Part shown: positions 22,020 to 33,449 of the stretch, piece after piece
Layout: each line of letters starts with the position of its first letter
Numbering within the stretch: the stretch's first letter is position 1
Source of the DNA: Lithospermum erythrorhizon
Lineage: Eukaryota > Streptophyta > Magnoliopsida > Boraginales > Boraginaceae
Assembly: GCA_019722365.1 (NCBI GenBank)
Contig: JADFUC010002364.1
Location: 1-64,000 of the forward strand
Direction of reading: 5' to 3'
DNA length: 64,000 bases
Translations under genes and position numbers: made by a program
Notes under the pieces: generated by a model
The model's input: the letters and a program-made list of their open reading frames with translations, nothing else
What the model was told of the DNA's origin: nothing
The model's database searches: none

Positions 22020-22210
22020 TCTTCCGTATGTCATGTTTAAGTATATTCGGATAGATCGTATCACAGGTGTGACAGTTGAGCGGAGAGGACCTTACGTATG
22101 AAGAAAGCAGGTGAAAATTCTCGTCCCGAAAGGAAAAAGTGTTGCGAAATAAAGTTGTGAAGGCTACGTGGGAGCGAGGAAGATGTAGGAAATCGATATC
22201 TGACTTTTCG
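22020..22210 (+). pseudogene. Tekay chromodomain remnant
   Basis: MFKYIRIDRITG (about 22028), then GEDLTYEE, then SSRKEKVLRNKVVKATWERG and ISDFS reproduce the start and end of the chromodomain that closes Tekay/Del integrases. This domain is thought to steer insertion towards marked chromatin. The middle of the fold, which normally lies between VLRNK and ATWE and holds aromatic-cage residues, is missing, apparently by deletion of roughly 14 codons. Confidence 0.65.
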
Positions 22211-22384
22211 AAATAGAAGGTTAGTTCTTAAACTTTGTACTATAATATGTCTTAACATGTGAATTATTATGAGGAATCGAAAAGTTATGATTGAGTAATG
22301 TGATATAACTCATGTGATACGAGAATAAGAGCTAATGATATATTGGATAAGTGAATTGGGAGCAGTGATGCTTGATGAGTAAAT

Positions 22385-22414
22385 CTCGGGGGCAATTTTT
22401 ATTAGGTAGCTGGG
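22385..22414 (+). promoter_or_regulatory. Polypurine-tract region before the 3' LTR
   Basis: CTCGGGGGCAATTTTTATTA, then GGTAGCTGGG, directly precedes the TGAAATAACCC LTR start. It resembles the GAGGACGAAATTTTTATTAAGG context common before chromovirus 3' LTRs, with the tract eroded. This is where plus-strand priming would occur. Confidence 0.55.
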
Positions 22415-23790
22415 TGAAATAACCCGATATCTTTCAAGCGATTAGAATTGTATTATAATATGCTCGGTTGGTGGTAAGAAGGAAAACGGAAATAGTCTAA
22501 ACTCTTTAAGTAATAAAATCGATATCACAGAGACTAGTATTTGATGGGTAGTAATTTATGTCTCGAAAGCAATATATTTGGATTCGTTTTCATTAGATTT
22601 AAACACGATAAGTGGAGAAACAAACGAAACAAAGCGGGCTTAACTTATTCTCTAAATATCCTGACCTCGTCGTCATTTCATATTTATCCACAAACTCCCA
22701 CTGACCCATTTATTTCCTCATGGTAAATTTCCCGTGCTTCCCCCGCCCAAATTTCTCTTCCGTTTTCTTTTCGTTCCTTTGTTGCTCTCGAAGATACAAA
22801 GTTGTTTATCATCTTTCATATTAAATCCTCATATTTTTAAGGTAAAAGAAAGTTGGAAACTTTGGTAGTATTTTCAAAGATTTTGAGAGAAGTTTGACTT
22901 TGTTGACTATTATGGTTTTGAGCTTTGAGACTTTTTAAATGGTATAAAGGCATCATCTAAGCTTGGATTATGTGGTTTGAGTGATAATAATCGATCTTTG
23001 GGGTTGAAATGTGTTGAATGGAGTTAGTTGACTTTTAGGTTGACTTTTCAAAATTCCCCTTTAAATTGTATTAGGGATGTTATTGAACCTTAATATAATT
23101 ATTTTGGGGGTAGAAGGTTGATTTTGATGTTGATTGGAAGATTATGTTGAGGTAGTTTGTGTAAGTTGGGGTTTGAATTAAAGGTTGTTTAATAAAGGTT
23201 TAATTAGTTGAAATTGATTGTAGAATTCATTGAAAATGCGTTTAAAGTGATGAATTTGGGAGTAGGAGTGAGGGTGGAAGCTATATGGAGGTTAGTATGA
23301 TTATATGTGGTTGGATACCAATCGTGGTATTTGTATTCACTAGCTTAGCAGCTTACTCCACTATTCTCGATAGGCGGGCGTTTGTGCGTGGGTTGCTAGG
23401 AGTTCGTGATGAAGTTCCCGAGGCTGCGTTAATGCATTTCTGATTAAGATCGTAGGTGAGTGGTGGTGGCATAGGAAGTCCTCGACGGTCATCCTCTTAT
23501 CTTTCTGTTGTTATTTATAGAACTTTTATATATTGTACATTGAGGGTAGGTGTGTCACCATTACTACTATTATGATGTATTGTGGAGACTATATTATATT
23601 TGTTAGTTTTTATTATTGAGGTTGATGTATCTTTGTGTTGATAGGTTATTTTTTTTAGGATGTATTTGTTAGTTCACCACGATGGACTAAAGAGTGTTAT
23701 TATTATTAGTATCAAATGAGGTCATTTTTGTTGTTATCCGTGATTGTTAACACGGTGTATAGGTTGTGGATGATCTTAACCTCGGGGACG
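22415..23790 (+). repeat. Tekay 3' LTR with internal deletion
   Basis: Starts TGAAATAACCC. It follows the 5' LTR to about 23295, then jumps to the sequence that corresponds to about 17045 (TGATTATATGTGGTTGGATA) and continues to CTTAACCTCGGGGACGG. About 1 kb of the 5' LTR has no counterpart. The last bases diverge from the 5' LTR, so the right edge is approximate. Confidence 0.82.
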
Positions 23791-25380
23791 GCTTTAGGGT
23801 GGATGGATTACACACAGGAATGCCTTCGCTCCACCAGCGTCAAGCACCAAGCATGTCATGGACAATCAAAAGAGTGGTGAACCGTGAGTCTCGACGGATG
23901 GGACCGTACCCATTTACCACCGGTTGTGAGATTCATGTTAGGGCAATCAGAAAGTCAACAAAAGGCAATTTCCTGCCTCTTCGTCGAAACTATAGTTTCA
24001 CGCAAACGGTTGAAGATGCCCATGACTGCTGACCACCAAAGTTCCGGCAATTCAATGACCTCTAGAATCCCAGCCAACAGCCGCCCTTTGTAGAAACATG
24101 CAATAATGCTGAACTGATGGAGCCTACGTGAGTGACAATTTGTACACTCAGCTGAGAAATGCATTTGAGTGAGTTGTTGTGGAACAGACTCCGTACAAAC
24201 TTGGGCACAATTGGAGCGGTTCTTAAAGCGCTTGAGTACCCAGGCAGACGATTAACTTGATAGAGCTAGCAATGCCAAGTAAATAATTTAACCTCAGTGC
24301 GAATTGTACATTAGTATATGGTCGGTACATAAAGTTGATTATTTAACTTGATTATCTTATGCTTATCCTAAGTAACTAAAGCTGAATTTGGATTTTAAAG
24401 TAACAATTAAATTAATGTGAATAATTAAAAGTAAAATATATTTTTAATTTTTGAGGAAATATTTCCTCAATACTAGATTATACTAAATATTTATCATCTA
24501 AATACCGGTTATTTCTTGACTTGATTTTATCTAAGTTATAATGTTGATTCGCGAGCTCACGGAAGTGTTCGCAGTTTATTAATCTCTATGTTACTAGAAA
24601 TTAATAAGACTAAAAACACAGCTCAAAAATCTGTGAACCAAATATTTAATTGCGTACTTAAGTACCCAGCAATCTCTATTGATTATTCAAGTGATCTATT
24701 ATGAATTTTCATTCGGATGGTGAAACTTAATCATGATACTCGGATAAATATAACAATATACAAGAATAAAATTGATTGAGAATATAGATGACAAATATAA
24801 AGCTTGAAAGTATTTAACTAAATCGATCACAAATGAGTTTTGAATTATAAAAAAATTGAATGATCTGATCCCAGCAGACGATTAGATATAAAACTCACGC
24901 ATAAATCCAGGTGAAGATAGTATTAAGTTCTTTGCTTTTATTTTGTTGATAATGCCCCTCTTTTTCCACAGGCGATACCTCCTTTTCTTCTTTTTTATAG
25001 GTCGTTTGACCTATTTTAGTTCAGTCCGGAGCCCGTCTTACATTAATTGTTTTGGACTTCTTTAAATATTCATATCTATTATAAATGTCACATATTTATC
25101 AACTAAAATAATAAAATACATTAAATATGTTAATTTAAACGCGATAATATCCCCCAAAATATGTGACAAATATGGACTAGTCACGTCGCGAAGAAACCCT
25201 TCTGAACTTCACCCAGCCAGATGGAGGAGCACAGACATAAATGCAAACATAGTATGCAGAAGCAGCCAATTTGTGCGTATATACAAGGCATGCATTGAGA
25301 CTTATAGCCATTCTGAGTATACTTTGAAGACCTTGACGATCGTCTGACTGAGGCCAATGACATGGAGTTGACCATAGGCT
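23791..25380. other. No gene recognised; A/T-rich repeat-like DNA
   Basis: Frames at 23766-24032 (plus) and 23955-24164 (minus) overlap and show no motif I know. From about 24250 the DNA is A/T-rich and intergenic-looking. A short palindrome GAGGAAATATTTCCTC lies at about 24453. A pyrimidine-rich block is at 24940-25010. Confidence 0.4.
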
Positions 25381-27460
25381 AGCAAAGGAAGGGGAAAGGG
25401 TACATCAATGACGCGCCCTACAAAGACAAAGTTGAAGGCGTAGATCTCAAGACCCATCTGAAAGATGTACATGTCCATGACTTCAAGTCAGTAAGTTCTC
25501 ACTTGAAAACCAAAGAAACAAGAGATACTAACTTTGGAGACGGGGAGGCGACTGACGCTCAAAAGATGCAATCGAAAATTATCCATTCTTTGACTCCCGG
25601 CGTCCTTAATCTTTGAGGAGTTTCTAAAGGAAAAACTCGTGGAGTTTCAGGAGTCAACGACACGAGGAGGCTATCAAAAACTGCTTGAGCCAACTGTACA
25701 AATGCTCACTTTGTTTGCTTGGTAAATCCCAAAAGGCTTACATTGTGAGAAGGTGATGGACTTATACATCGAACCATGCTTTCTGGAATAAGACAAAATG
25801 CTTACATATCGTGTAATTATTGCGATCAGAAGGAAGCGTAAAGAGAGAATATCAGTGGTAATAATAAATGATGATCGAGGCGAAATCCATACAAAAGAAA
25901 CAAAGTAAAGAAATAAAGCGTGACAAATACTGAGTACAAAACCAAAGGAGAAAATAAAAGAGAAATTCCAGGTAGTCGGGATAGCGTTGAACCATCCTGT
26001 AGCATTACACTCGTATTTCACTGACAAAGTAATAGAAGTCTCAGAAGCCATTAAAAGAATGTATGAAGGCGTTACTCGAGACAAGAATGGCTATCTTTCG
26101 ATGCCGAGGGTTTAGTCGACCAACTCGACTCGAGCAGATCAGTGACGTATGTCTCCATACAGGATCGAGGACTGTGAAGGGATCATGATCAAGGGCTAAG
26201 CGGATAACGATGCTTGCACCCTTGTCTTAAAAGTAACTTGATGTCCCAGTTCCACCGTGAATAGGAAAGATTTACCTTCTTCGATTGCTAGAGGTTTTAG
26301 GCCCACATGGCTTCAGTAAAGCGAATCCCAGTGAGAATATGTTGCCCTGAGGGTGGGACTGAGGATCATGATCGAAACGAGAGAATAATGCTGAGACCTT
26401 TGTACTAAAGTGTAGAGAAGCTGTTCGATTCTCGCGAAGTCGGGAGTGAGCAAATGGATCATGATCGAGAGTCAAGCGGTCAGCGATGTAGAACCTCACA
26501 GACTAAAAATGGCAGAATCGATGAACAAGAAAGGTACACAGCTTCAAGCCAAAGGTCTAGTTCGACCTGAAACCTAACTTAAGTCGAGATCCAAATGGAG
26601 TAATAATAAGCGCGAGGTTGGGACTTAGCAAATGGATCATGATCAAGAACCAAAGCGGTCCGAGTAGCGGACCTGCATCTTTAGAGTGAGTGCTGACTTA
26701 TCATGAACTAAATACGGGCATACGTTACAAAGCAACAAATGTAGACAAGGTACACCAGTACCGCAGCATCCCTGACTTAGCTCTTGCCAGTTTGGCAAAA
26801 TTCGAAAAATACCAAAGCAAAAGAAAATAAAAAATAAAAAATACGGTTGTTCATGCTCGGATTCGAGGATAAAGACAAAAACAAAAGTAAGGCTAACACT
26901 ACGGCGATGGGGATACGAATGCACAGCAAGTGGACGTAAGCGTACATTAAATTTTGATAAACAAGTTAAGAGAAAAGTTCGTTTACTACAAGAGGAGTCC
27001 CAAAATACAATATTGATAAAATAGGCCCATGAGACAACGCTTCCATAGAAATAGAAATCGAAACATTAGGGGATGTGTGAGACATGCGGTGGAATGAAAT
27101 AAATTTCAAATCAATCAATTCTGACGAGCAACAAATTAAAATTCCAATCATCGTGACAAACAACAAAGATTACAAGGCTACAGGGCCCGTTCTGAGGCTA
27201 AACTACTACATGATCGAACCGACCCGTAATGAAAGATGGGTCCCAAATTAACAGTCTCACAGATACCTTTGAAACCGTATAGCTCGTGAATGATTAATAA
27301 AGATGGAGAAAGACCCGTTTACTACAGATGTCAAAAAACAAAGCTGACCACAAAAAGCAGGATGACGAAGAGATTTCCTATTCCACAAATTATGTAAGAA
27401 ATTCAGGCATATAGTAGGTTGTAACTACTCGTCTAAATGCCCCAATAATATTTATATTTA
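25381..27460. other. Repeat-rich stretch, possibly 3' region of a Tat-like element
   Basis: A plus-strand open stretch of about 65 codons begins near 25399 (GYINDAPYKDKVEG, then DLKTHLKDVHVHDF) and has no family I recognise. It is followed by A-rich sequence with AAATAAAGCGTGACAA (about 25910), similar in style to the Tat 3' region at 13.3 kb, and by repeated modules at 26178-26665. GTTTACTACA(A/G) recurs at about 26980 and 27317. The 136-codon minus frame (25674-26084) looks like chance hydrophobic coding. Assignment to a Tat-like 3' region is inference from style and repeats. Confidence 0.3.
26178..26665 (+). repeat. Dispersed/tandem module with GGATCATGATC
   Basis: GGATCATGATC(A/G) occurs at about 26182, 26353, 26456 and 26635. 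Three of the copies continue into an AAGCGG(A/T)(C/A)..CGATG-like stretch, and two are preceded by GCGA(A/G)GT(C/T)GGGA, then AGCAAAT. Spacing is about 100-180 bp, so these are diverged tandem units. Confidence 0.65.
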
Positions 27461-27529
27461 TCCATCAGTTCGTGTTCAATTGTTTCTTTCATTTTATCCG
27501 TGGTATGATATTTTAGATTTATTATTGAG

Positions 27530-28990
27530 GTCATGCTTATTAGAAGAAGATATGTAAAATAAAAATAGCTTTAGTTTTAATGTCATAATAAATAATTTTA
27601 AAAACACATAATAGAATTAATACTTGCTTAAAATCCTTTGAAATGCAGTATACAAAAGATCCTCACATGACTAAGAATGTAATAGCAGCTTATTTGCGTT
27701 GATTCGATCACATATTTAGGTGTATAATACTTGTCATGACTCTTAGCGTCACTAAAAGCAAATGTTGTATTAGTGATCTATTTATCAGCAGACTAGTCAC
27801 AGTCAATTGGAAATTACCGTTTAAGTAACCAAGTCTACCGACATACAGTCCGAATGGATGTGTGTAGCCCAAGTCCGTATAAGCACCCCATTAGAAAGAA
27901 TCCTTTATTATGATACGTCTACCAACCTGGTTAATTTAGAGTTGGTATACGCACAAGTAATTTTATCACATCGATCACAAGCATAAAATATAACACATAA
28001 GAGAGACTCGTGATATGACAATACTACATAATTTAGATTGGTATATTGATACACGCAAAAGGGCACCAATCGACTTTAGAGTTGGTATGATTAAACTACT
28101 TAATTTAAATGGGATTAGTTACATTTTAACCAATCTCGCAATCATGTTTAGCATATATACACACAAGCATTTATATCACGTCGATCGCAAGCATGAAATA
28201 TAACACATAACAAAGACTCATGATATGACATATAAAGAATTGGAGCTAGTTCGGAAACTACGTCGGTCTGCAGATGATCTGTCGTCTGCTGTCTCTTTGT
28301 GGTATCATTTCAACTAATTACATTTACACTTAATAATAATAAAATGATACATAGGTCCATACTAATTCATTAAAGGCAAAAATGACATATGTCATATTTT
28401 CCAAAAATACATCTAAGTAAATGCCAGCTTTATTATTAACAACATCTATTATCGAAATACGTAATCTAATTCTAATTATCCCATAATAGAGCTTAAAGCA
28501 TGTCATAAATAATAGAAAATAACCATAAAAGTACATTAAGAATCCAAATAAATATTTATAATTGTATTTTGATCAAATGAAATACACAATCTAATGACTG
28601 AAGTGTAAATTTTTTACTTAAAACATTTTAATTGTATTAACAATTAATATTTAAATAAAATGAATTTCTAAAATACTATTTATTAAATTTACACTTTTAA
28701 TAAATTTAATTCTAAATTATATGTTATTAAGAAACTCCAATTAGAAAATAATCATGGACTTCCTATTTAATTAAATCAATTCAAATTATTAAATCTAATT
28801 AAATTAGAATTAATTAATTTAAGAGTTCTTATTTTATTTGGACATCAAACACCAATTAAAATAACTTCTAATCCAATTAAAACTATTTAAAGTAGGTAAA
28901 TTAAATTCATTAAAATAATTTCCAACTTGAAATTAATTTAAAACAATTTTGATTGATGTCTAAACATCAATTTGAGCAAACTAGAGCTTA
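27530..28990 (+). repeat. Large repeat, copy A
   Basis: Shares order and many blocks with 39755-42990: CATAATAGAATTAATACT(T/C)G, then ACCGTTTAAGTAA(C/T)CAAGTCTACC, ACGTCTACCAACCTG and TTTAGAGTTGGTATGA. Further on are a CACATCGAT(C/T)ACAAGCA block, ACTCGTGATATGA, and TTAAATT(C/T)ATTAAAATAATTTC. Copy A has an internal duplication (27954-28018 resembles 28163-28228). It could be an LTR of a copia element whose internal region is the minus-strand fragment at 35690-36910, but no LTR termini were found. Confidence 0.65.
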
Positions 28991-29008
28991 AAACAATGAC
29001 TAAATATA

Positions 29009-29252
29009 TAGCGAGAGCAATTTTCACTAATCCAGAGTAATATTACTTAAAGGACAATCTTAACCCTACTAAATTATAGATATGATATTATACAAATGAT
29101 TATCTTGCGTTCCAGTTGAATATATTTATTGTTTGAATATTAAACAAACAAAAAAAATGATAATATTTGTTGAAATTTGACAAAACTGATTAGGGATAAG
29201 ATTGTCCTTTAAGAAAATATTGCCTGAATTTAATGAAAATAGCTCTAGTATA
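29009..29252. mobile_element. MITE-like element with long inverted repeats
   Basis: Terminal arms of about 60 bp are inverted copies. A perfect 17-bp core CTTAAAGGACAATCTTA lies at 29046-29062 and its complement at 29197-29213. The outer ends are TAGCGAGAGCAATTTTCA and the complement of TGAAAATAGCTCTAGTA, flanked by TA on both sides. The length is about 245 bp and it has no coding capacity. It sits just right of repeat copy A and left of the LINE. Confidence 0.7.
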
Positions 29253-29949
29253 TATTTAACCCTAAATAATTTAATCGAATGACCAAATGGAATGTTGAAT
29301 GAAAAGACACCTGTGGCAAAAAGCTATGCTTGTACACGATTCATCCCCACGCGGATGTAGGGGATACACAATTCGGTTGAATCAGCTTGAATCCAGTCAG
29401 GAGTGTATCTCGGGGCTGCTCCAAACATATTGTGAGCACTCTACTTGAGAGAATGTTTAGCGATTAGTCATACCGTATTTTCTTCAGCGCCGGATATTGT
29501 GTCGACTCGATCTTGACCTCAAAAAATAGTTAATAGTGATGATAGCTTTGCTCCAACGCTGATAGGTCAGTCAAAGTGATCATCTTTACTAATGCCATGA
29601 AGTCCATACTCGATTCTGAAATGAAAAACCAATACACAGCAGAGAGAACCTCTAGAAATTAGCCATAATCTCGGCGTCAAAGAAGAAGAGTCGGCCGCCA
29701 TATAAGTCCCATAGCAAAAACCATATGCCCGTCTTCATTGAATGATGCCTCCAAACCCGGCTCGCCATTTTTTGAAAAGAAGACCCGATGATGTTTAGAT
29801 TGTAACTCAGCTACCGGTTTAGGCAAGTCATGACGAGGAGGCTTCGGCCGAATTACATCTGTGGGCGCCCAAAGATGAGCCACTTTTTGGTCACCTTCCA
29901 ATGTTTATAATGCAGCTAATCCGTGTGAACCAATATGTGTAGGGAATGA

Positions 29950-30760
29950 TTAATCCGATGTAAGATGCCATGAAAACCTCGTTCCTGAATAGACCAAAGA
30001 ATGATGATAGGAACCAAAGTTCTATGCTTACTTTACTTGACGAGAAACTCCAGGCAGGCACGTAGGAACACTGGTACAAATAGTTTCTTGATGCCAAAAA
30101 GGTGATTGAAATGATCCCAATCTGAATAGCAATCTCTTCTTTGGTGAAGAAGAGATGTTTATGAAGTGTCCTTAAGTATGGCAAACTTGCCAACAAACTT
30201 AATCACTTTCTTGGATAGGATCTTTGTCGACGGAAGATATCATGAGAATCCAAACTGAAAGGACATCTTCTTGGGAATAATAGAATTCCAAATATAGGAA
30301 TAGACAATGTGGTCTCTCGTTGTGGAACTCCTTAACTGATGCTGAAACTAAACATCCCATCATTAGAAAGCTTCGAGGCAACGTCCTTTATCACGGAAAC
30401 CAATGAAGTGAAAGAATCTCACACCTTATATCGGAGAAAGCACGCATCAATTTGGTGTGTGTCCCACGACTCCCACAATCAGAACTTCATTAACACTTTT
30501 ACCAGAAGTATGATCGATATCAATCGGTTTACAATGACGAGAGTCAATCGAAATCACTTGTTCCCTGTGGCTTGATAGATGACTCTACGCTCTGTCCCAG
30601 GCCATTGACGTTTCCAAACCGAGAATGACTGAGTCGCACCTTAAAAGGATTCTCGGTATGATACTTACTAACATAAACACGACTCCATAAAGTATTGCAC
30701 TTGCTGAGCGAAACCAACTTTAAGCGAGGCAAACTTCCTCCGCCTCCTAGAAACAAAGTT
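29950..30760 (-). pseudogene. LINE ORF2 C-terminal part with zf-RVT
   Basis: LGGGG then LPRLKLVSLSKCNTLWSRVY (30640-30750) matches the linker after LINE RT (Leu-Lys..NxxLWxR). Further left, SIWNSIIPKKMSF-type sequence at about 30270 and WDHFNHLFGIKKLF near 30110 are the zf-RVT region that ends many plant LINE ORF2 proteins. An RNase H domain was not recognised beyond it. Stops and shifts are present. Confidence 0.65.
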
Positions 30761-30779
30761 CGGCCCCGCTTCTATCGGA

Positions 30780-32170
30780 TAACCTGACTTGCCGCGTTGC
30801 GCAATGTATCCCCCAAAACTTATTTACTTGAGAATCTCTAGTTTCTACTTTGATTATCGGCATGTCATAACTTGGAGAAGTAAAAGCGGTAGAGACGAGA
30901 GGATATTTGGATCAAAAGTATCGCCCCCAGAAAGGATAAATCTATGCTCCCATGAATTAATAGTATTCCTGATGCGATCCAGTAAGGAATCAAAAAACAA
31001 TGGCGATTACCCTTGAAAATAGAATACCCATATTTGAAAGAAGATCTTCCGTTTGAAACCCGTAGCCTTGAGAATGATGTTGACTCTGTTTGGAGGAAAG
31101 CTTGTCGGAAAAAGAGCATGAACTACTTATCTTTGTTAATACTTGCCTTAAACGCCTTGTTGGAAGGTAGTGAAAAAGCCATTAAGCTTATCAAGAGAAA
31201 CAAGATCATTATAGAATAATAAGCTGATCATCAGCAAAAGCGAGACAAGGGACGAATAGAGCACTTGGCGTTGTAAGAAAACTTGAGGTGATCGCCTACT
31301 GCAGCTGCGGACGAGCGAAGTACTCTTCAGCAATAATAAACAAAGTAGGAGATAAAGGTCACATGCAACGCCACTTGGAAGAGGAAGAAACACTGTCAAC
31401 TCATGCATTGAACATACTTTGAAACCGGCGGTTATTACATGACACAAATTCTATCAGTAAACTTGAGCAAGCAGAATTTGTAAATCAAACTCAAAATTTC
31501 CCAATTGCATGTCGCTTCTTTTCATGTCGGTTTCATGCATCACGTTACCCCCATGCGTACCTTTATCAAGGTGGTGAACGGTCTCTGAGCGAAAGAATAT
31601 TGTCTTATATAAGCAGGCCACCCCGAACATACCCGTCGGATACTGAAATAATGTTTGGCAGAATGGAAGACATGCGATTGTTGATACGCTTTCTGATCAC
31701 CTTATTGGAAAAAGTGCACAAGCATTAGCAGCGATTCCGGGTTTTGGGACCATCCTTGACCGGGGACGTAAGAATAGTAGAAGTTAAGCCCGTGGCCTTC
31801 GCTTCATAAAAGTAACAAAAGCGACATTGAAGACATCATGCATGATATCCTAGAAAGATTGATAAAAAACCCCATTAAAACCATCCGAACAGCCATTATT
31901 CTTTTCCATAGAAAAACAACATCCCGAACGCCTCACTGCTAGAAGGTTTAGCCATCAAATTCGTTATCTGAAGCGAATCTGAGGGCTGAATACGGTCGAC
32001 AGATCATGCAATGGGATGAGCTATATGATTCGTAAAGGCAGTGGAAGTATCCAACCCACAGAATCCTAACCTTGGCTTTGTCGGAGCTTGATCCCCGTCC
32101 GATCAAAGTACCCATTGGCTTTTTCGGCAATTGCTTGACCCAAGAATGAAAAGAAAGAAATGGATTTATC
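30780..32170 (-). pseudogene. LINE reverse transcriptase
   Basis: Reading right to left: a SDGFNGVFYQSF-like block (about 31850) and KATGLNST-type sequence (about 31800). Then PLSPTLFII (about 31335) and the catalytic LAFADDQLII (about 31225-31245), followed by NDLVSLDKLNGFFTTFQ (31165-31215). Finally FKGNRHCFL and SFLGAILLIQ (30900-31015) form the thumb. The FADD box is intact, yet the domain is spread over different frames. RT primes at nicked target DNA in this class. Confidence 0.78.
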
Positions 32171-32479
32171 CCTGATGCTTACATCCATTTAACCCACGAA
32201 GCTCCTGCAGCTTCAATCGCCTCCTCGATAGCTAAACATGCAGAGATGCTCGGCTGCAAGGTGAAGAGCCTCTACCTTCCGAGAATCAACCGAGCCTTGA
32301 AGATACCTTGTGCGTAACACGCTCTTCATGTTGTCAGCACTGGGTGAAAATATTGCAAACACCTCTCTGTTCCATCATAAGCGATTTTCAGCCTCTTGGT
32401 TTACATGTGAGGATATTGAGAGGATCACCATAAATAGAATGTGACGCTCAGAATAACTTGTTTGAGATCTCGTAGTCTG

Positions 32480-33220
32480 ACCACGTAATGCGGATATCAA
32501 TTTGAGCTCGATGAAGTGGGCATGATCGGGGAAGTGGTTTTTAGCCAAATGGCGGACATTAAGAGCAGAGAAATGTCCAAGCGAGGCCCCAATCACGCGC
32601 TCTATCGAGCCCTAAGAGAGTTTACCATTAGTCCAGGTGTATTTCGTCATGGCTTGACATCAGTAGATGACAGTCCACGAATCTATTTAGGAGAAGTCGG
32701 ACATGAACCTTTGGGTCCGGAGTATTACCCCAATCGTTCTCACTTTTGGCGATAAGAGCATTGAAATCCCATTATGATCACGAATTAGAGAACTTGAAAG
32801 ATTGGAAAGAAACTCCTTTGTAATAATACTACGCTCGGGGAATATTGCCTTGTCATAACCCAGCAGTAATAAAATACTGACTTGGTAAAGTAGAAAGGTG
32901 AGTCAGTTTAAGATCTGATGCTTGTCTGGTCACTACCAAAATTTAACATCAAACATATTATTTCAAAAAATCCAAATATGACTAGTAAGATTAGAAAAAC
33001 AATTATCATAACTAAACTTCTTTTTATAAATAGAAATATTAGTAGAGGAAGTTTTCGGCTCCTATATAGCCAAAAAATCAAATTTGTGCTTCCTTTTCAG
33101 ATTTTTGATGCGCCTACAGGTAGAGTCATTACAGATACCACTTGGAGTTGACATAATAATTTAGAGTAAGTCATGGATAGAGGAAACTGCATTATTATGA
33201 TATTCCTGACGACTTAGTCA
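32480..33220 (-). pseudogene. LINE apurinic-type endonuclease, C-terminal half
   Basis: WDFNALIAKSEND (about 32770) matches the GDFN active-site strand with the Gly replaced, followed by FVDCHLL. YTWTNGKLS and IERVIGASLG (32590-32650) and then ALNVRHLAKN with DHAHF (about 32520) fit the (Y/F)TW(S/T)N and SDH motifs of LINE endonucleases, the Ser of SDH being Pro here. The N-terminal half (about 33220-33400) could not be read. Confidence 0.65.
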
Positions 33221-33449
33221 TCCCATGCTTCGTGACCATACTAGGGAGGTCTGATGAGGTGAATGTCATCTAGCAATCCCTGTCTCCTGAACACACCCTC
33301 GTGAAACACAGTTCACTGAAACACCATACAAGGGGGGCTGATTGTTGAATAACGTCCTGGCCATTGATTGAGGTTAGGGTTTAGCAGGGTCTTAAATTCC
33401 TGCAAAATTGTGTTTCTTCCTCAAAGTCCTTGAAATGTTATAAACAGAT

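Larger units (their letters stand above)
15204..23790 (+). mobile_element. Ty3/gypsy chromovirus, Tekay/Del type
   Basis: Both LTRs start TGAAATAAC and frame an internal region of about 4.85 kb. It has a tRNA-Met primer site, gag, protease, RT, RNase H, integrase and a C-terminal chromodomain remnant, in Ty3 order. Long LTRs (2.36 kb on the left) and the chromodomain-type tail (KEKVLRNK then KATWER) point to the Tekay/Del clade. Every domain carries frameshifts, and the right LTR lacks about 1 kb present in the left one. A related solo LTR lies at 36911-39438. Confidence 0.85.

Noticed and set aside
23955..24164. 69-codon minus-strand frame with Cys, Trp and His
   Set aside because: No known domain, and two plus-strand frames overlap it; coding status cannot be supported.
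25674..26084. 136-codon minus-strand frame rich in Ile, Phe and Ser
   Set aside because: Composition follows the A-rich plus strand; no domain, no promoter context, and it overlaps repeat modules.
26178..26665. CRISPR-like spaced repeats
   Set aside because: The units vary in length and sequence, spacers are related to each other, and the DNA is plant; they are diverged tandem repeats.
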